Assembly (NCBI RefSeq): GCF_900177775.1
Contig: NZ_FXWH01000001.1
Location: forward strand, 1,240,001-1,304,000
DNA from: Pseudidiomarina planktonica
Lineage (GTDB): Bacteria; Pseudomonadota; Gammaproteobacteria; Enterobacterales; Alteromonadaceae
Length of the DNA: 64,000 nt
Reading direction: 5' to 3'
Position 1 is the first letter of the stretch; every line of letters begins with the position of its first letter. Positions 18,306-28,792 of the stretch are shown here, one piece after another. The notes below the pieces were generated by a model. The model saw only the letters and a list, made by a program, of their open reading frames with translations, was not told where the DNA came from and ran no database searches. Made by a program: the position numbers and the translations under genes.

Positions 18306-19475
18306 TTAGAGCAATTCCTGAATGGCATCGCTAATGCCAGCCATGGTTAGCGGGTACATGCGCTGCTCCATAATCTGGTGAATTAAACCTATAGAAGCGT
18401 AGTAAGGCCAGCGTTCCTGCGGCTGTGGATTTAGCCACACGGCATTAGGAAACTGGTTTAGCAAGCGTTGCATCCATACCTGGCCGGGCTCTTCATTCCA
18501 GTGTTCAACACTGCCGCCGCTGTAAGCTATTTCATACGGGCCCATGGTGGCATCACCAACCACTATCACTTTGTAGTCGCTGCCGTACTTTTGTAGTACT
18601 TCGGTGGTTGGAATTTTCTCGCTGAAGCGGCGCGCGTTGTTCTGCCACACAAACTCGTACAGGCAGTTATGAAAGTAGTAGAACTCCAGGTGTTTAAACT
18701 CACTACGAACGGCCGCAAATAGTTGCTGGCATTCGTAGATGAAGTCGTCCATAGAGCCGCCCACATCAAAAAACACCAGGAGTTTAATAGCGTTGTGGCG
18801 CTCGGGTTGATAGCGCAAATCCAGTAACCCAGCTTTTTCAGAGGTAGCCTTAATGGTGCCGTTTAAATCAAGCTCGGTGTCGCTGCCGGTGCGGGCAAAA
18901 CGGCGGAGCTTGCGCAGCGCTAGTTGCAAGGTGCGGTTGTTCAGTTCGGCATCGGTGTCTAAGTCACGGAACTCGCGTTTGTCCCACACTTTTACCGCGC
19001 GGCGGGCGTTGCTGCCGTCCTGACCTACACGAATGCCTTCCGGGTTGTAGCCGTATGCACCAAAGGGCGAGGTTCCGCCGGTTCCTATCCACTTGTTGCC
19101 GCCGGCATGGCGTTTTTGCTGCTCTTTTAAACGTTCCTGAAACTGCTTCATCAGCTCGTCCAGGCCGCCTAAGGCTTTCAGCTTCTCTTTGTCTTCGTCG
19201 CTGAGCTGCTTTTGCATGGTGCGACGCAGCCATTCGTCAGGTATCGAGCTGGCAATATCGACTTCAGCCACGCCTTCAAAGTATTCGGCAAAGGCGCGAT
19301 CAAAGCGATCGTAATGGCTTTCGTCTTTCACCATCACTAAGCGCGAGAGCGAATAGAACGCCTCTACGTTGCTGAATATCACCTGCTTTTCCAGCGCCCC
19401 CAGCAAGTCCAGCAGCTCGGTTAAGCTGGCCGGTACGCCGTGTTTGCGCAGGCATAAAAAGAAATCTATCAGCAT
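18306..19475 (-). CDS. VWA domain (CoxE-like) protein
   Basis: 389 residues. The C-terminal half is a von Willebrand A domain with the MIDAS motif DVGGSMDD (237-244) and a later VVGDATMGPYE loop. The N-terminal half is helical and charged, with a Gly-rich linker (130-150). It starts three bases after the MoxR gene on the same strand, the standard MoxR-VWA pairing. Such pairs act as a chaperone-like ATPase with a metal-dependent adaptor that matures or remodels a client protein. The client is not encoded nearby. Confidence 0.88.
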   Translation of the reverse strand: MLIDFFLCLRKHGVPASLTELLDLLGALEKQVIFSNVEAFYSLSRLVMVKDESHYDRFDRAFAEYFEGVAEVDIASSIPDEWLRRTMQKQLSDEDKEKLKALGGLDELMKQFQERLKEQQKRHAGGNKWIGTGGTSPFGAYGYNPEGIRVGQDGSNARRAVKVWDKREFRDLDTDAELNNRTLQLALRKLRRFARTGSDTELDLNGTIKATSEKAGLLDLRYQPERHNAIKLLVFFDVGGSMDDFIYECQQLFAAVRSEFKHLEFYYFHNCLYEFVWQNNARRFSEKIPTTEVLQKYGSDYKVIVVGDATMGPYEIAYSGGSVEHWNEEPGQVWMQRLLNQFPNAVWLNPQPQERWPYYASIGLIHQIMEQRMYPLTMAGISDAIQELL

Positions 19476-19478
19476 GGT

Positions 19479-20318
19479 TTAGCGCTGCTGACGACGTGCC
19501 ATAAAGGCTAGTTTTTCGACTAGCTGCACATCTTGTTCATTCTTCAGCAAAGCACCGAACATAGGCATCAGGCCGTCTTGTGACTGTTGCAGCGTGCTGG
19601 CCGGAATGTCTTCGGCAAGCAACAACTTCAACCAGTCAATAAGCTCTGACGTAGACGGCTTTTTCTTTAGATTCGGGGTGTCGCGCAGGTCAAAGAATAC
19701 TTCTAGTGCGGTGCTTAGCAGTTTCTGTTGAATAGCTGGATAGTGCACCTGCACGATATCGCGCAGGGTGTCGGCATCCGGAAAACGAATGTAGTGGAAA
19801 AAGCAGCGACGCAAAAAGGCATCCGGCAGTTCTTTCTCGTTGTTCGAAGTAATAATCACAATAGGGCGTTGCTTGGCCACTATCTGCTCGCCGGTTTCGT
19901 ACACATGGAATTCCATTTGATCCAGCTCGTGCAGCAGGTCGTTCGGGAATTCAATGTCGGCTTTGTCGATTTCGTCAATCAGCAGTACCGGGCGTTGCTC
20001 GGCGGTAAAGGCCTGCCACAGTTTGCCGGAGCGAATGTAGTTGGCTATGTCATGCACTTTGTCGCTACCGAGCTGGCTGTCGCGCAGACGTGACACCGCG
20101 TCATATTCGTACAAGCCTTGCTGAGCTTTGGTGGTGGACTTGATTTGCCAGCGCAGCAGCGGGGTATTCAGGCTGGCGGCCAGTTCTTCGGCCAGCTTGG
20201 TTTTACCTGTGCCTGGCTCGCCTTTAATCAGCAAGGGCTTTTCGAGTGTTACGGCCGCATTTACGGCAAGCGAGAGTTCATCGGAAACTATGTAGTTTTC
20301 AGTACTGCTAAAGTTCAT
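19479..20318 (-). CDS. MoxR-family AAA+ ATPase
   Basis: 279 residues of one AAA+ module: Walker A GEPGTGKT (33-40), Walker B LLIDEIDKAD (about 112-121), sensor 1 region IVITSNNEKELPDAFLRRC with the arginine finger, and a helical lid. The short length and the downstream VWA gene place it in the MoxR group. It should remodel protein complexes using ATP together with the VWA partner. Confidence 0.92.
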   Translation of the reverse strand: MNFSSTENYIVSDELSLAVNAAVTLEKPLLIKGEPGTGKTKLAEELAASLNTPLLRWQIKSTTKAQQGLYEYDAVSRLRDSQLGSDKVHDIANYIRSGKLWQAFTAEQRPVLLIDEIDKADIEFPNDLLHELDQMEFHVYETGEQIVAKQRPIVIITSNNEKELPDAFLRRCFFHYIRFPDADTLRDIVQVHYPAIQQKLLSTALEVFFDLRDTPNLKKKPSTSELIDWLKLLLAEDIPASTLQQSQDGLMPMFGALLKNEQDVQLVEKLAFMARRQQR

Positions 20319-20406
20319 GGTTGTGGGCTTCTCTCGTTTCTTTGAATGGGGCTAGTTTACCGAAAGCGGTATGCAGCGTACAGGCTAGTTAAGGCCAAGA
20401 TCGGGC

Positions 20407-21465
20407 TTAAGCGCCCGGCACAAAGTCACAGTCGCGGAAAAACTCCTGCCACTGCTGTGCATGGGCGCGGGTGGTTGTGGTTAGCTGCATAGGTAACTCG
20501 GCCAGATAGTTCAGATACTGAGTTACTTCGGGGTGGGTGCTTTGCGCCTGTAACCTTTCTAGCAAGGGCGTTAACTGATACCCCTGCGACACAAACCCGG
20601 CTAACTGCGGCTGCAGCTCGCTGGCAAAAAACTTGGTGAATATGTTCCGTAAAATTTTAGCCCGTTCCGGTGTGCCCTTGCTGAGGCACCCTGCGCGTTC
20701 AGAAACGCCGGTTAATAGTGGCGCAAGCGCAGCCAAGTAGTGTTGTTTGTCGTGCAACGAACGCCAGTAGCCGGGCAAATAGCTGCTGTTTTGTAGGTTC
20801 TCCAGCGCGCTTTCAAGCTGCTCAAAACTAGGCAGCTGGTCACCAGTTTTACGATATTCGAATACGGTTAACACCACTTCAAATGCGGCCAGCGTGGGAG
20901 CCAATCGCGCATCATCCGCGCTGGCCAGCGGGGTAGCGGCTGGCGACAAACTATGGCGCAGGGCATCATCGGTGGCTATGGCCTGCTGGCGTAACTGTGG
21001 CAGTTGCTCTTGTTTGGCGTTAATGGCCGCGGTTAAACGAACTTGCCAGGTACTGTTTTCGGTAACATCGGCTGCACACAAGCGCAAGGCTTCCAGCATT
21101 TTTAAGTCGTTGTAATAGCGCAACACACCGTCGGTTAAACGCCCCAGCGCACTGTTGCGTTCGGCTATTAAAGCTCCGGCCGGGCATTCATCCAGCCGCC
21201 AGGCATCAATAAGCGATAGCGACAAGCGCTCAATATCGCTATTTAATTCCCGCGCTACCGGCATGCGTTTCGGATAGGCAAGCTCCACTTCCAGCGGCGG
21301 TAAGTCTTGCGCATAGGTTAGCCGCTGCTGATATTCAGCCACAGTTTCTAAGCCATCGGGGTAATCGCTGCAGCTGCTTACTAACAGCACCGCAGCTACC
21401 GGGAAAACGTAGCCAAAACAGCGCTTAGCGCGTACAATTTGCGTATTCAGGAACCCAAATATCAC
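20407..21465 (-). CDS. DUF3080 lipoprotein
   Basis: 352 residues. A hydrophobic signal ends in VLLVSSCSDYPDG, a lipobox with Cys at about 32. The SDYPDGLETVAEYQQRL start of the mature part and a conserved RDCDFVP-like C-terminus match the DUF3080 family of gammaproteobacterial lipoproteins, whose role is unknown. The start is GTG at 21465, only 16 bases from the divergent riboflavin synthase gene, so each promoter must lie inside or very near the other gene. The ribosome-binding site is poor. Confidence 0.8.
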   Translation of the reverse strand: MIFGFLNTQIVRAKRCFGYVFPVAAVLLVSSCSDYPDGLETVAEYQQRLTYAQDLPPLEVELAYPKRMPVARELNSDIERLSLSLIDAWRLDECPAGALIAERNSALGRLTDGVLRYYNDLKMLEALRLCAADVTENSTWQVRLTAAINAKQEQLPQLRQQAIATDDALRHSLSPAATPLASADDARLAPTLAAFEVVLTVFEYRKTGDQLPSFEQLESALENLQNSSYLPGYWRSLHDKQHYLAALAPLLTGVSERAGCLSKGTPERAKILRNIFTKFFASELQPQLAGFVSQGYQLTPLLERLQAQSTHPEVTQYLNYLAELPMQLTTTTRAHAQQWQEFFRDCDFVPGA

Positions 21466-21481
21466 AGTTGGACTTCACCTT

Positions 21482-22111
21482 ATGTTTACCGGAATTATTC
21501 AGACGCAGGCAAAAGTTGCTGCCATAAGCGTAGCAAATAAAGCTACTGAACAAGCATTTAAACATATTGTTATTGAAACTCAGCCGCAATTTTTACAGCA
21601 ACTGCAAATTGGTGCCAGCATTGCCATTAATGGTTGTTGCTTAACCGCTGTGGAGTTTTCCGACACGCAGGTGCACTTTGACGTGATTGACGAAACCCTG
21701 CGCCTGACCAATCTTGGTGAGCTGGAAATTGGTGACTTAGTAAATCTTGAGCGTAGCCTGAAAATGGGAGACGAGATTGGTGGCCATCATGTTTCGGGGC
21801 ATATTCACGACACTGTGGTGGTAGAGAAGGTACAACAAACGGCTGAAAACTGGGCGGTTTGGTTGCGTTTTCAACCGAAATGGCAGCGTTATATTTTTGC
21901 GAAGGGTTTCATTGCGGTAAATGGTGCCAGCTTAACCGTGGGCCAGGTAGAAGATAACTGCTTCTCGCTGCATTTAATTCCGGAAACGCTGCGGCTAACC
22001 AATATTGCCAACGCCAAGCCGGGCGACAGACTAAACATGGAGCTGGATCAGCAAAGCATTACCATTGTTGATACGGTTGAACGTGTATTAGCTCAGCGTG
22101 GCGTTGCCTAG
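21482..22111 (+). CDS. ribC: Riboflavin synthase, alpha chain
   Basis: 209 residues made of two similar lumazine-binding repeats. The family start MFTGIIQ is present, as are NGCCLTAVE and HVSGHIH in the first repeat and NGASLTVG in the second. It converts two molecules of 6,7-dimethyl-8-ribityllumazine to riboflavin and a pyrimidinedione. No other rib genes and no FMN riboswitch lie near it, as in many gammaproteobacteria where this gene stands apart from the rib operon. The name ribE is also used. Confidence 0.96.
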   Translation: MFTGIIQTQAKVAAISVANKATEQAFKHIVIETQPQFLQQLQIGASIAINGCCLTAVEFSDTQVHFDVIDETLRLTNLGELEIGDLVNLERSLKMGDEIGGHHVSGHIHDTVVVEKVQQTAENWAVWLRFQPKWQRYIFAKGFIAVNGASLTVGQVEDNCFSLHLIPETLRLTNIANAKPGDRLNMELDQQSITIVDTVERVLAQRGVA

Positions 22112-22126
22112 TTCTAGATAGCAGCT

Positions 22127-22339
22127 CTAGTAAAAGTTCTCGTCGTCGCTGTCCACCCGCACAATAATTTTGTCGCGAACTTTGTCTTGCACAACTTGCA
22201 GGTGAATTTCATTGCCGCAATCAGGGCACTCGTCTTTGTAGTCCTGATTGCCCTGTGACGCATCAATATCAACATGTACTTGATGACCACAGAAAGGGCA
22301 GTGCAACGCCGCATCGTGTAGCTCGTTATCAATACTCAT
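22127..22339 (-). CDS. CPXCG-motif cysteine-rich small protein
   Basis: 70 residues with CPFCG near residue 13 and CPDCG near residue 37, each forming half of a zinc ribbon, and an acidic C-terminus (VDSDDENFY). This matches the small CPXCG-motif family of unknown function found in gammaproteobacteria. GAGGAG lies upstream of the ATG. It converges on riboflavin synthase with a 15-base gap. Confidence 0.85.
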   Translation of the reverse strand: MSIDNELHDAALHCPFCGHQVHVDIDASQGNQDYKDECPDCGNEIHLQVVQDKVRDKIIVRVDSDDENFY

Positions 22340-22633
22340 AAGTGACTCCTCGTTGCCGGGTGTTTTAACCCAAGCTTCAAGTTAAGTATGGTTCAGTTTG
22401 ACCATTTCGCCTGTTATTTCGTGTAACTATGAGTAAAGTCTAGAAGCTTTCTGAAGCTAGGCAAAATCGTGCTTACAAGCTATTGAATAACAGCATAATT
22501 CCATCATCTGCATATTCTGTTGCCTTATTCAGGTACTAGCCAGATACTATGTCTGAAAGTAAATAGTTGGGCTGTTTTTAAGTGTACAAACTCTTCGGCC
22601 ATGCGATTCGTCAGTGGCGTTAAGGACTAAAAA

Positions 22634-23083
22634 ATGAATCCCAATAGTAATAAGTTTTTACTCGCCGCTGCACTGTGTTGTGCCTTGGCTGCATTGGCCC
22701 ATCTAGGTTGTATTTTATTTGGTGCAGATTGGTACCGGTTCTTTGGCGCTGGGGAACAGATGGCCGCAATGGCTGAGCAAGGTCTTTGGTACCCAACCAT
22801 AGTTACCCTGGGGCTTGTTTGCATACTTTTTATTTGGGCCGCCTATGCATTATCTGGTGCAGGTGCGATTAAACAATTACCGCTAACCAAGTTAGCGCTG
22901 GTAATTATCACTAGCATATTCCTGCTACGTGGCGTTTCATTCGTGGGTTTAATGCCAATGTTTCCTGACAATAGCATAACGTTCTGGCTGGTAAGCTCGG
23001 TTATTTGCTTGTTTATTGGTGGCTTATTTGCGGTTGGTACTGTGCAGCAGTGGTCAAAACTGCGAGCTAAAGGAGTTAATTAA
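22634..23083 (+). CDS. Hypothetical four-TM membrane protein
   Basis: 149 residues with four hydrophobic segments (about 8-28, 53-75, 84-105 and 115-138). The first loop has GADWYRFFGAGEQMA, a pattern seen in small integral membrane proteins of this type. No enzyme motif is visible. Its stop codon directly abuts the next ATG, so both genes are translationally coupled and may work together. Confidence 0.7.
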   Translation: MNPNSNKFLLAAALCCALAALAHLGCILFGADWYRFFGAGEQMAAMAEQGLWYPTIVTLGLVCILFIWAAYALSGAGAIKQLPLTKLALVIITSIFLLRGVSFVGLMPMFPDNSITFWLVSSVICLFIGGLFAVGTVQQWSKLRAKGVN

Positions 23084-23455
23084 ATGCTTTATATAGCCGG
23101 TTTTTTAGCCATTCTAATTGGATGTGCTCATTCGTTTTTGGGTGAGAAATACATTCTTGTAAGGTTGTTCCGAAATAAGAACCTGCCGCAACTACTGGGC
23201 AGCGATTGGTTTACCAAAAGAACGCTTCGCTTTGCCTGGCACATTACTACTGTTGCCTGGTGGGGATTCGCAGCTATTTTATTTCTATTCGCAAGCGCGG
23301 GCCAAAATAGTCAGCAAGGTGTGCTGCTTGTAGTTGGCGCGGTATTTTTGATTAGTGGAATGTTTTCGGCAGGTTTTTCCCGGGGAAAACATCTGTCATG
23401 GGTAGTCTTTTGGGCTATTTCGGCAATCTGTTTTTATGCAGCGATTTACAGTTAA
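23084..23455 (+). CDS. Hypothetical four-TM membrane protein
   Basis: 123 residues, hydrophobic, with four likely membrane helices. The start HSFLGEKYILVRLF and the following RFAWHITTVAWWG are distinctive histidine/tryptophan-containing stretches, also found in uncharacterised small membrane proteins. It starts at the base right after the preceding gene and forms a two-gene unit with it. Function unknown. Confidence 0.7.
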   Translation: MLYIAGFLAILIGCAHSFLGEKYILVRLFRNKNLPQLLGSDWFTKRTLRFAWHITTVAWWGFAAILFLFASAGQNSQQGVLLVVGAVFLISGMFSAGFSRGKHLSWVVFWAISAICFYAAIYS

Positions 23456-23469
23456 GCTTGCACAGGAAC

Positions 23470-24378
23470 CTACAAGCGGTTGAATAGCAGCATAATTCCG
23501 CCAAGTGCCAACACCGCGCCGCCAATTGAGCGCCAGGAAATGCGTTCGCCCTGCAGTAATCTTATGGGAATTAACCATAGCGGTGCGGTAGCCAGTAAGG
23601 TTTGCGCTATGCCCGGGTTAATGTGTGCAATGGCCAACTGTTGCAGCCAAATGGCCAAGAAAGTGCCCATCACAATGGCTAAAGCTAACCAGGGAATGCT
23701 GGTATGACGCAAAGCGGCGCGGGTAGTGCGGATCATTTGTGGGCGCAATAGCAACAAAGCCACTGTTAAAGCCAGCGTACCTGCCACCAGGCGAATAAAG
23801 GCGGCATTAATAGCGCTTACGTTAAATTCCTGCAGTGCATGAAAGGCCATAACTAAACCAACCGCCTGACACAAGGCTGCGCCAACACCAGCCATAATGC
23901 CGCTAAGCTGCTGTGGCTTAGCCGCTACCTGCAGTTCGGCAGAAGCTGGCTTACGCTCGGTAATAACCCAAAGTACGCCAATAATGATAATCACGGCGGC
24001 AATAGCCTCGCGCGCTGTCATCCCTTCGTTCAGCACCAGCAGTGCTAACAAGGCCGCAAAAGGCGGCGCTAGATATTCCAGCAGCATGGTGTGCCAGGGG
24101 CCTAAGCGGCGCAGCGCGGAAAAATACAGCGTGTCGCCCAGGGTAATACCTATTACGCCACTAGCCAGCAACAGCCAGGCTGCGGTGCTGCCATCAAAGC
24201 TCAGCAACTGGCCGGTAAGCACTGCTGCCAATGCTAACAGGGGACAGGCGACCGCGCCTTTTACCAGGTTTAACTGCGCCGCAGAAAGGTGGCTTCCGGC
24301 GTTGCTGTATAACAAAGTTGCAAGGGCCCAAAACAGGGCGGCGGTAAGAGCGGCAATGTGGCCTATGTATGCTTCCAT
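23470..24378 (-). CDS. EamA-family (DMT) transporter
   Basis: 302 residues with ten membrane helices arranged as two EamA repeats of about 140 residues, including GVIGITLGDTLYFSALRRLG and a conserved basic cap between the halves. This drug/metabolite superfamily usually exports amino acids or small metabolites; the substrate is not predictable here. The gene converges on the two-gene membrane unit to its left. Confidence 0.88.
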   Translation of the reverse strand: MEAYIGHIAALTAALFWALATLLYSNAGSHLSAAQLNLVKGAVACPLLALAAVLTGQLLSFDGSTAAWLLLASGVIGITLGDTLYFSALRRLGPWHTMLLEYLAPPFAALLALLVLNEGMTAREAIAAVIIIIGVLWVITERKPASAELQVAAKPQQLSGIMAGVGAALCQAVGLVMAFHALQEFNVSAINAAFIRLVAGTLALTVALLLLRPQMIRTTRAALRHTSIPWLALAIVMGTFLAIWLQQLAIAHINPGIAQTLLATAPLWLIPIRLLQGERISWRSIGGAVLALGGIMLLFNRL

Positions 24379-24524
24379 AAATACGTCGTTTTCGCTCTAT
24401 TGTGCTGGTTAAATTACGGCCGCTAATGATTGCAGCAAACGGGCGGCTAGGCTATAGTGTCGGCTTCATTTTTTGCCGCAAGTGACACTTGGTAGGTGCC
24501 ACCACTGTACATAAGGAAATAGCA

Positions 24525-26441
24525 ATGCCTGTAGTAACGCTTCCCGATGGTAGTCAACGTGAATTTGAAAACCCGGTTTCTGTGCTTGAAGTAGCGCAGG
24601 ATATAGGTCCTGGCCTTGCCAAAGCAACGGTTGCAGGGCGTATTGACGGTGAACTGGTAGACGCCAGTGACATGATCACCCAGGACGCGAAGCTACAAAT
24701 CATCACCCCAAAGGATGACGATGGCGTGCATATTATCCGTCACTCTTGTGCGCACTTGCTTGGCCATGCGTTGAAACAAATGTTTCCGCAGGCAAAAATG
24801 GCCATTGGTCCGGTTATCGACAACGGTTTTTATTACGACGTTGATATTGACCGCGCGCTCACGCAGGAAGATTTAACTGCGCTGGAACAGCGCATGAAAG
24901 AGTTGGCCAAAACCGAATACGAAGTAGTTAAGAAGAAAGTAAGCTGGGCGGAAGCGCGTGAGACTTTTGTTGAACGCCACGAACCTTACAAAGTTGAGAT
25001 TCTGGACGAAGACATAAGCCGCGACGATAAGCCGGGCTTGTATCACCACGAAGAGTACATTGATATGTGCCGTGGCCCGCACGTACCTAACATGCGTTTT
25101 TGTCAGCACTTTAAAGTGATGAAAACGGCAGGTGCATACTGGCGTGGTAGCTCAGACAATAAAATGCTGCAGCGTATTTACGGCACGGCCTGGGCTGACA
25201 AAAAGCAATTAAAAGCTTATTTGCAGCGTTTGGAAGAAGCGGAAAAGCGTGATCACCGTAAAATTGGTAAAGCGCAGGACTTGTTCCATTGGCAGGAAGA
25301 AGCACCTGGCATGGTGTTCTGGCATCACAATGGCTGGACTATTTTCCAGGAGCTGGAAAAATTTATTCGCGAAAAAATGCGCGAGTACAAGTATCAGGAA
25401 GTGAAAGGTCCATTCATGATGGACCGCGTGTTGTGGGAAAAATCAGGTCACTGGGAAAAATTCGCAGATTTGATGTTTACTACCTCGTCGGAAAATCGCG
25501 AATACGCGATTAAGCCAATGAACTGCCCGGGGCACGTACAAATATTTAATCAGGGGCTGAAGTCTTACCGTGACCTGCCACTGCGTATGGCTGAATTTGG
25601 TTGCTGTCACCGTAACGAACCATCAGGTGCCTTGCATGGTTTAATGCGGGTTCGTGGTTTTACGCAAGACGACGCGCATATTTTCTGTACCGAAGCACAG
25701 GTACAAAAAGAAGTGGCCGGCTGTATTGAGATGGTTTATGAAACCTATAAAGCTTTCGGCTTTGACAACATTGTAGTGAAGCTGTCAACGCGCCCAGAGA
25801 AGCGTCTGGGCGACGACGCCACCTGGGACAGAACTGAGCAAGCACTGGCCGAAGCACTAAAAAGCCACGACATTGAATTTGAGTATTTGCCGGGCGAGGG
25901 TGCCTTCTACGGTCCGAAGATTGAATTTACTTTGTTCGACTGCATTGGACGTGCGTGGCAGTGTGGTACAATACAACTTGATTTCGCCTTACCAGGCCGC
26001 TTAGGCGCCACTTATGTGGGCGAAGACAACGACCGCCATACGCCGGTAATGATTCACCGGGCTATTCTTGGCTCATTAGAACGCTTTATGGGCATTCTGA
26101 TTGAAGAGTACGCAGGGTCGTTCCCGGTTTGGTTGTCGCCGCAACAGGTTGTGGTGATGAACATTACCGATAGCCAGGCAGATTACGCTGTAAATGTTGC
26201 CAAAGAATTGAACGAAAAGGGTTTTAGAGCAACAGCCGACTTGAGAAATGAGAAAATAGGCTTTAAAATCCGCGAGCACACTTTAAAACGTGTTCCATAT
26301 TTGCTGGTTGTTGGCGATAAAGAAGTCGACAACGGCGCGGTTGCGGTACGAACTCGTAAAGGTGAAGACCTTGGTACGCTTAGCTTGCAGGACTTTGAGC
26401 AGCGTTTACATGACGAAGTTAGTAGTCGCAAAATTAGTTAA
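24525..26441 (+). CDS. thrS: Threonyl-tRNA synthetase
   Basis: 638 residues from the ATG at 24525, which has AAGGAA before it and gives the usual MPVVTLPDG start (the frame extends to 24489). Order: TGS domain (1-62), editing domain with [10 protein letters not shown] (His73, His77) and DMCRGPH, class II catalytic core with [31 protein letters not shown]-type motif 2 and the zinc ligands, then an anticodon-binding domain. It charges tRNA-Thr and edits Ser-tRNA. It is first in the thrS-infC-rpmI-rplT translation operon. Confidence 0.98.
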   Translation: MPVVTLPDGSQREFENPVSVLEVAQDIGPGLAKATVAGRIDGELVDASDMITQDAKLQIITPKDDDGVHIIRHSCAHLLGHALKQMFPQAKMAIGPVIDNGFYYDVDIDRALTQEDLTALEQRMKELAKTEYEVVKKKVSWAEARETFVERHEPYKVEILDEDISRDDKPGLYHHEEYIDMCRGPHVPNMRFCQHFKVMKTAGAYWRGSSDNKMLQRIYGTAWADKKQLKAYLQRLEEAEKRDHRKIGKAQDLFHWQEEAPGMVFWHHNGWTIFQELEKFIREKMREYKYQEVKGPFMMDRVLWEKSGHWEKFADLMFTTSSENREYAIKPMNCPGHVQIFNQGLKSYRDLPLRMAEFGCCHRNEPSGALHGLMRVRGFTQDDAHIFCTEAQVQKEVAGCIEMVYETYKAFGFDNIVVKLSTRPEKRLGDDATWDRTEQALAEALKSHDIEFEYLPGEGAFYGPKIEFTLFDCIGRAWQCGTIQLDFALPGRLGATYVGEDNDRHTPVMIHRAILGSLERFMGILIEEYAGSFPVWLSPQQVVVMNITDSQADYAVNVAKELNEKGFRATADLRNEKIGFKIREHTLKRVPYLLVVGDKEVDNGAVAVRTRKGEDLGTLSLQDFEQRLHDEVSSRKIS

Positions 26442-26460
26442 CTTGTTGGAGGAATAACCC

Positions 26461-27003
26461 ATTAAAGGCGGAAAAAGAACTCAGAAAGCTAGTGATAAAA
26501 ATCGCATCAACGAAGAAATTCGCTTACCAGAGGTAAGATTAATTGGTGTTGAAGCTGAACAAATTGGAATCGTTAGTTTACAAGAAGCTCTTGATGCTGC
26601 TGCTGAGGCAGGAGTTGATTTGGTGGAAATCAGCCCGAATGCTGAGCCCCCAGTCTGTCGGTTGATGGATTACGGTAAGTTCCTCTACGAGAAGAGCAAA
26701 GATCAGAAAGAGCAGAAGAAGAAGCAGAAACAAATTCAGGTTAAGGAAGTTAAGTTCCGACCTGGTACAGATGAGGGCGATTATCAGGTAAAACTGCGCA
26801 ACCTGACTCGCTTCCTCGAGGGAGGTGACAAAACTAAAGTCACCGTTCGTTTCCGTGGCCGGGAAATGGCGCATCAGGAAATTGGAATTGAATTGCTAAA
26901 TCGCATTAAAAAGGATTTAGAAGAAATTTCAGTACTTGAATCGTTCCCAAGACGTGCTGAGGGTCGCCAGATGATTATGGTGCTGGCCCCTGCTAAGAAG
27001 TGA
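26461..27003 (+). CDS. infC: Translation initiation factor IF-3, AUU start
   Basis: 180 residues. The true N-terminus lies upstream of the first ATG/GTG/TTG. GGAGG at 26451-26455 is followed by ATT AAA GGC GGA AAA (I-K-G-G-K) at 26461, the exact start context of Escherichia coli infC. IF-3 binds the 30S subunit and rejects non-AUG initiation, so the rare AUU codon gives negative autocontrol. The N-domain ([13 protein letters not shown]) and the C-domain ([21 protein letters not shown]) are intact. It sits 19 bases after thrS. Confidence 0.96.
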   Translation: MKGGKRTQKASDKNRINEEIRLPEVRLIGVEAEQIGIVSLQEALDAAAEAGVDLVEISPNAEPPVCRLMDYGKFLYEKSKDQKEQKKKQKQIQVKEVKFRPGTDEGDYQVKLRNLTRFLEGGDKTKVTVRFRGREMAHQEIGIELLNRIKKDLEEISVLESFPRRAEGRQMIMVLAPAKK

Positions 27004-27080
27004 TTGTGGTCTACAAGTAGGCAAGCGTAAGCGAACCTCACCCTGTCACACTTTTATTAACAATGCGGAGTCATATTTTC

Positions 27081-27278
27081 ATGCCGAAAATTAAATCCAA
27101 TAAAGGCGCGTCAAAGCGCTTTAAGAAAACCGCTTCTGGCGGCTTTAAGTGCAAGCAATCACACTTGCGTCACATCCTGACTAAGAAGAGCTCTAAGCGG
27201 AAACGTCACCTGCGCGCTAAAAGCATGGTACACCAGTCCGACGTAGCGTTAGTCGCGCGTATGTTACCGTACGCATAA
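27081..27278 (+). CDS. rpmI: 50S ribosomal protein L35
   Basis: 65 residues, strongly basic, with the family start [17 protein letters not shown] and the end [12 protein letters not shown]. The ATG at 27081 is preferred to 27063 because it gives the standard length and has a GGAG upstream. It is the third gene of the thrS operon; in relatives it is repressed with rplT by binding of L20 to the mRNA. Confidence 0.97.
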   Translation: MPKIKSNKGASKRFKKTASGGFKCKQSHLRHILTKKSSKRKRHLRAKSMVHQSDVALVARMLPYA

Positions 27279-27293
27279 GGAAGGAGAGATAGC

Positions 27294-27647
27294 ATGGCAC
27301 GAGTAAAACGTGGTGTGGTCGCGCGTGCGCGTCACAAGAAAGTTCTAAAACAAGCGAAAGGTTATTATGGTGCACGTAGTCGCGTATATCGCGTAGCGTT
27401 CCAGGCCGTAATTAAAGCTGGTCAATATGCATACCGTGACCGTCGCAACAAGAAACGTCAATTCCGTCAATTGTGGATTGTGCGTATCAATGCTGCGGCA
27501 CGTCAAAACGGTTTATCATACAGCCGCTTTATCAATGGTTTGAAAAAAGCATCTGTAGAAATCGATCGTAAAATTCTTGCAGACATCGCTGTTCACGATT
27601 CAAGTGGCTTTGCCGCTTTAGTTGAGAAAGCGAAAAGTTCTATTTAA
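27294..27647 (+). CDS. rplT: 50S ribosomal protein L20
   Basis: 117 residues, the usual length is 117-118. The typical start [16 protein letters not shown] and the core [15 protein letters not shown] are present. It binds 23S rRNA early in 50S assembly. GGAGAG precedes the ATG. A strong terminator follows 30 bases after the stop, closing the operon. Confidence 0.98.
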   Translation: MARVKRGVVARARHKKVLKQAKGYYGARSRVYRVAFQAVIKAGQYAYRDRRNKKRQFRQLWIVRINAAARQNGLSYSRFINGLKKASVEIDRKILADIAVHDSSGFAALVEKAKSSI

Positions 27648-27677
27648 GAACTTGTTGTAAGCGCAGAATAGTTTGGG

Positions 27678-27706
27678 AAGGGAACGCTTAGCGTTCCCTT
27701 TTTTTA
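27678..27706 (+). terminator. Rho-independent terminator of the thrS-rplT operon
   Basis: A perfect 10-bp stem AAGGGAACGC / GCGTTCCCTT with a TTA loop, followed by a run of T. It separates rplT from pheS. Confidence 0.93.
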
Positions 27707-27777
27707 TGTTATTTTTCGCGCAAATTGGCTATCATAGCCCGCTTAACGAATGCTTAGAATTCACGCACAACCTTTAA

Positions 27778-28779
<1,002 letters not shown>

Positions 28780-28792
28780 TGGGTGTTGATGT

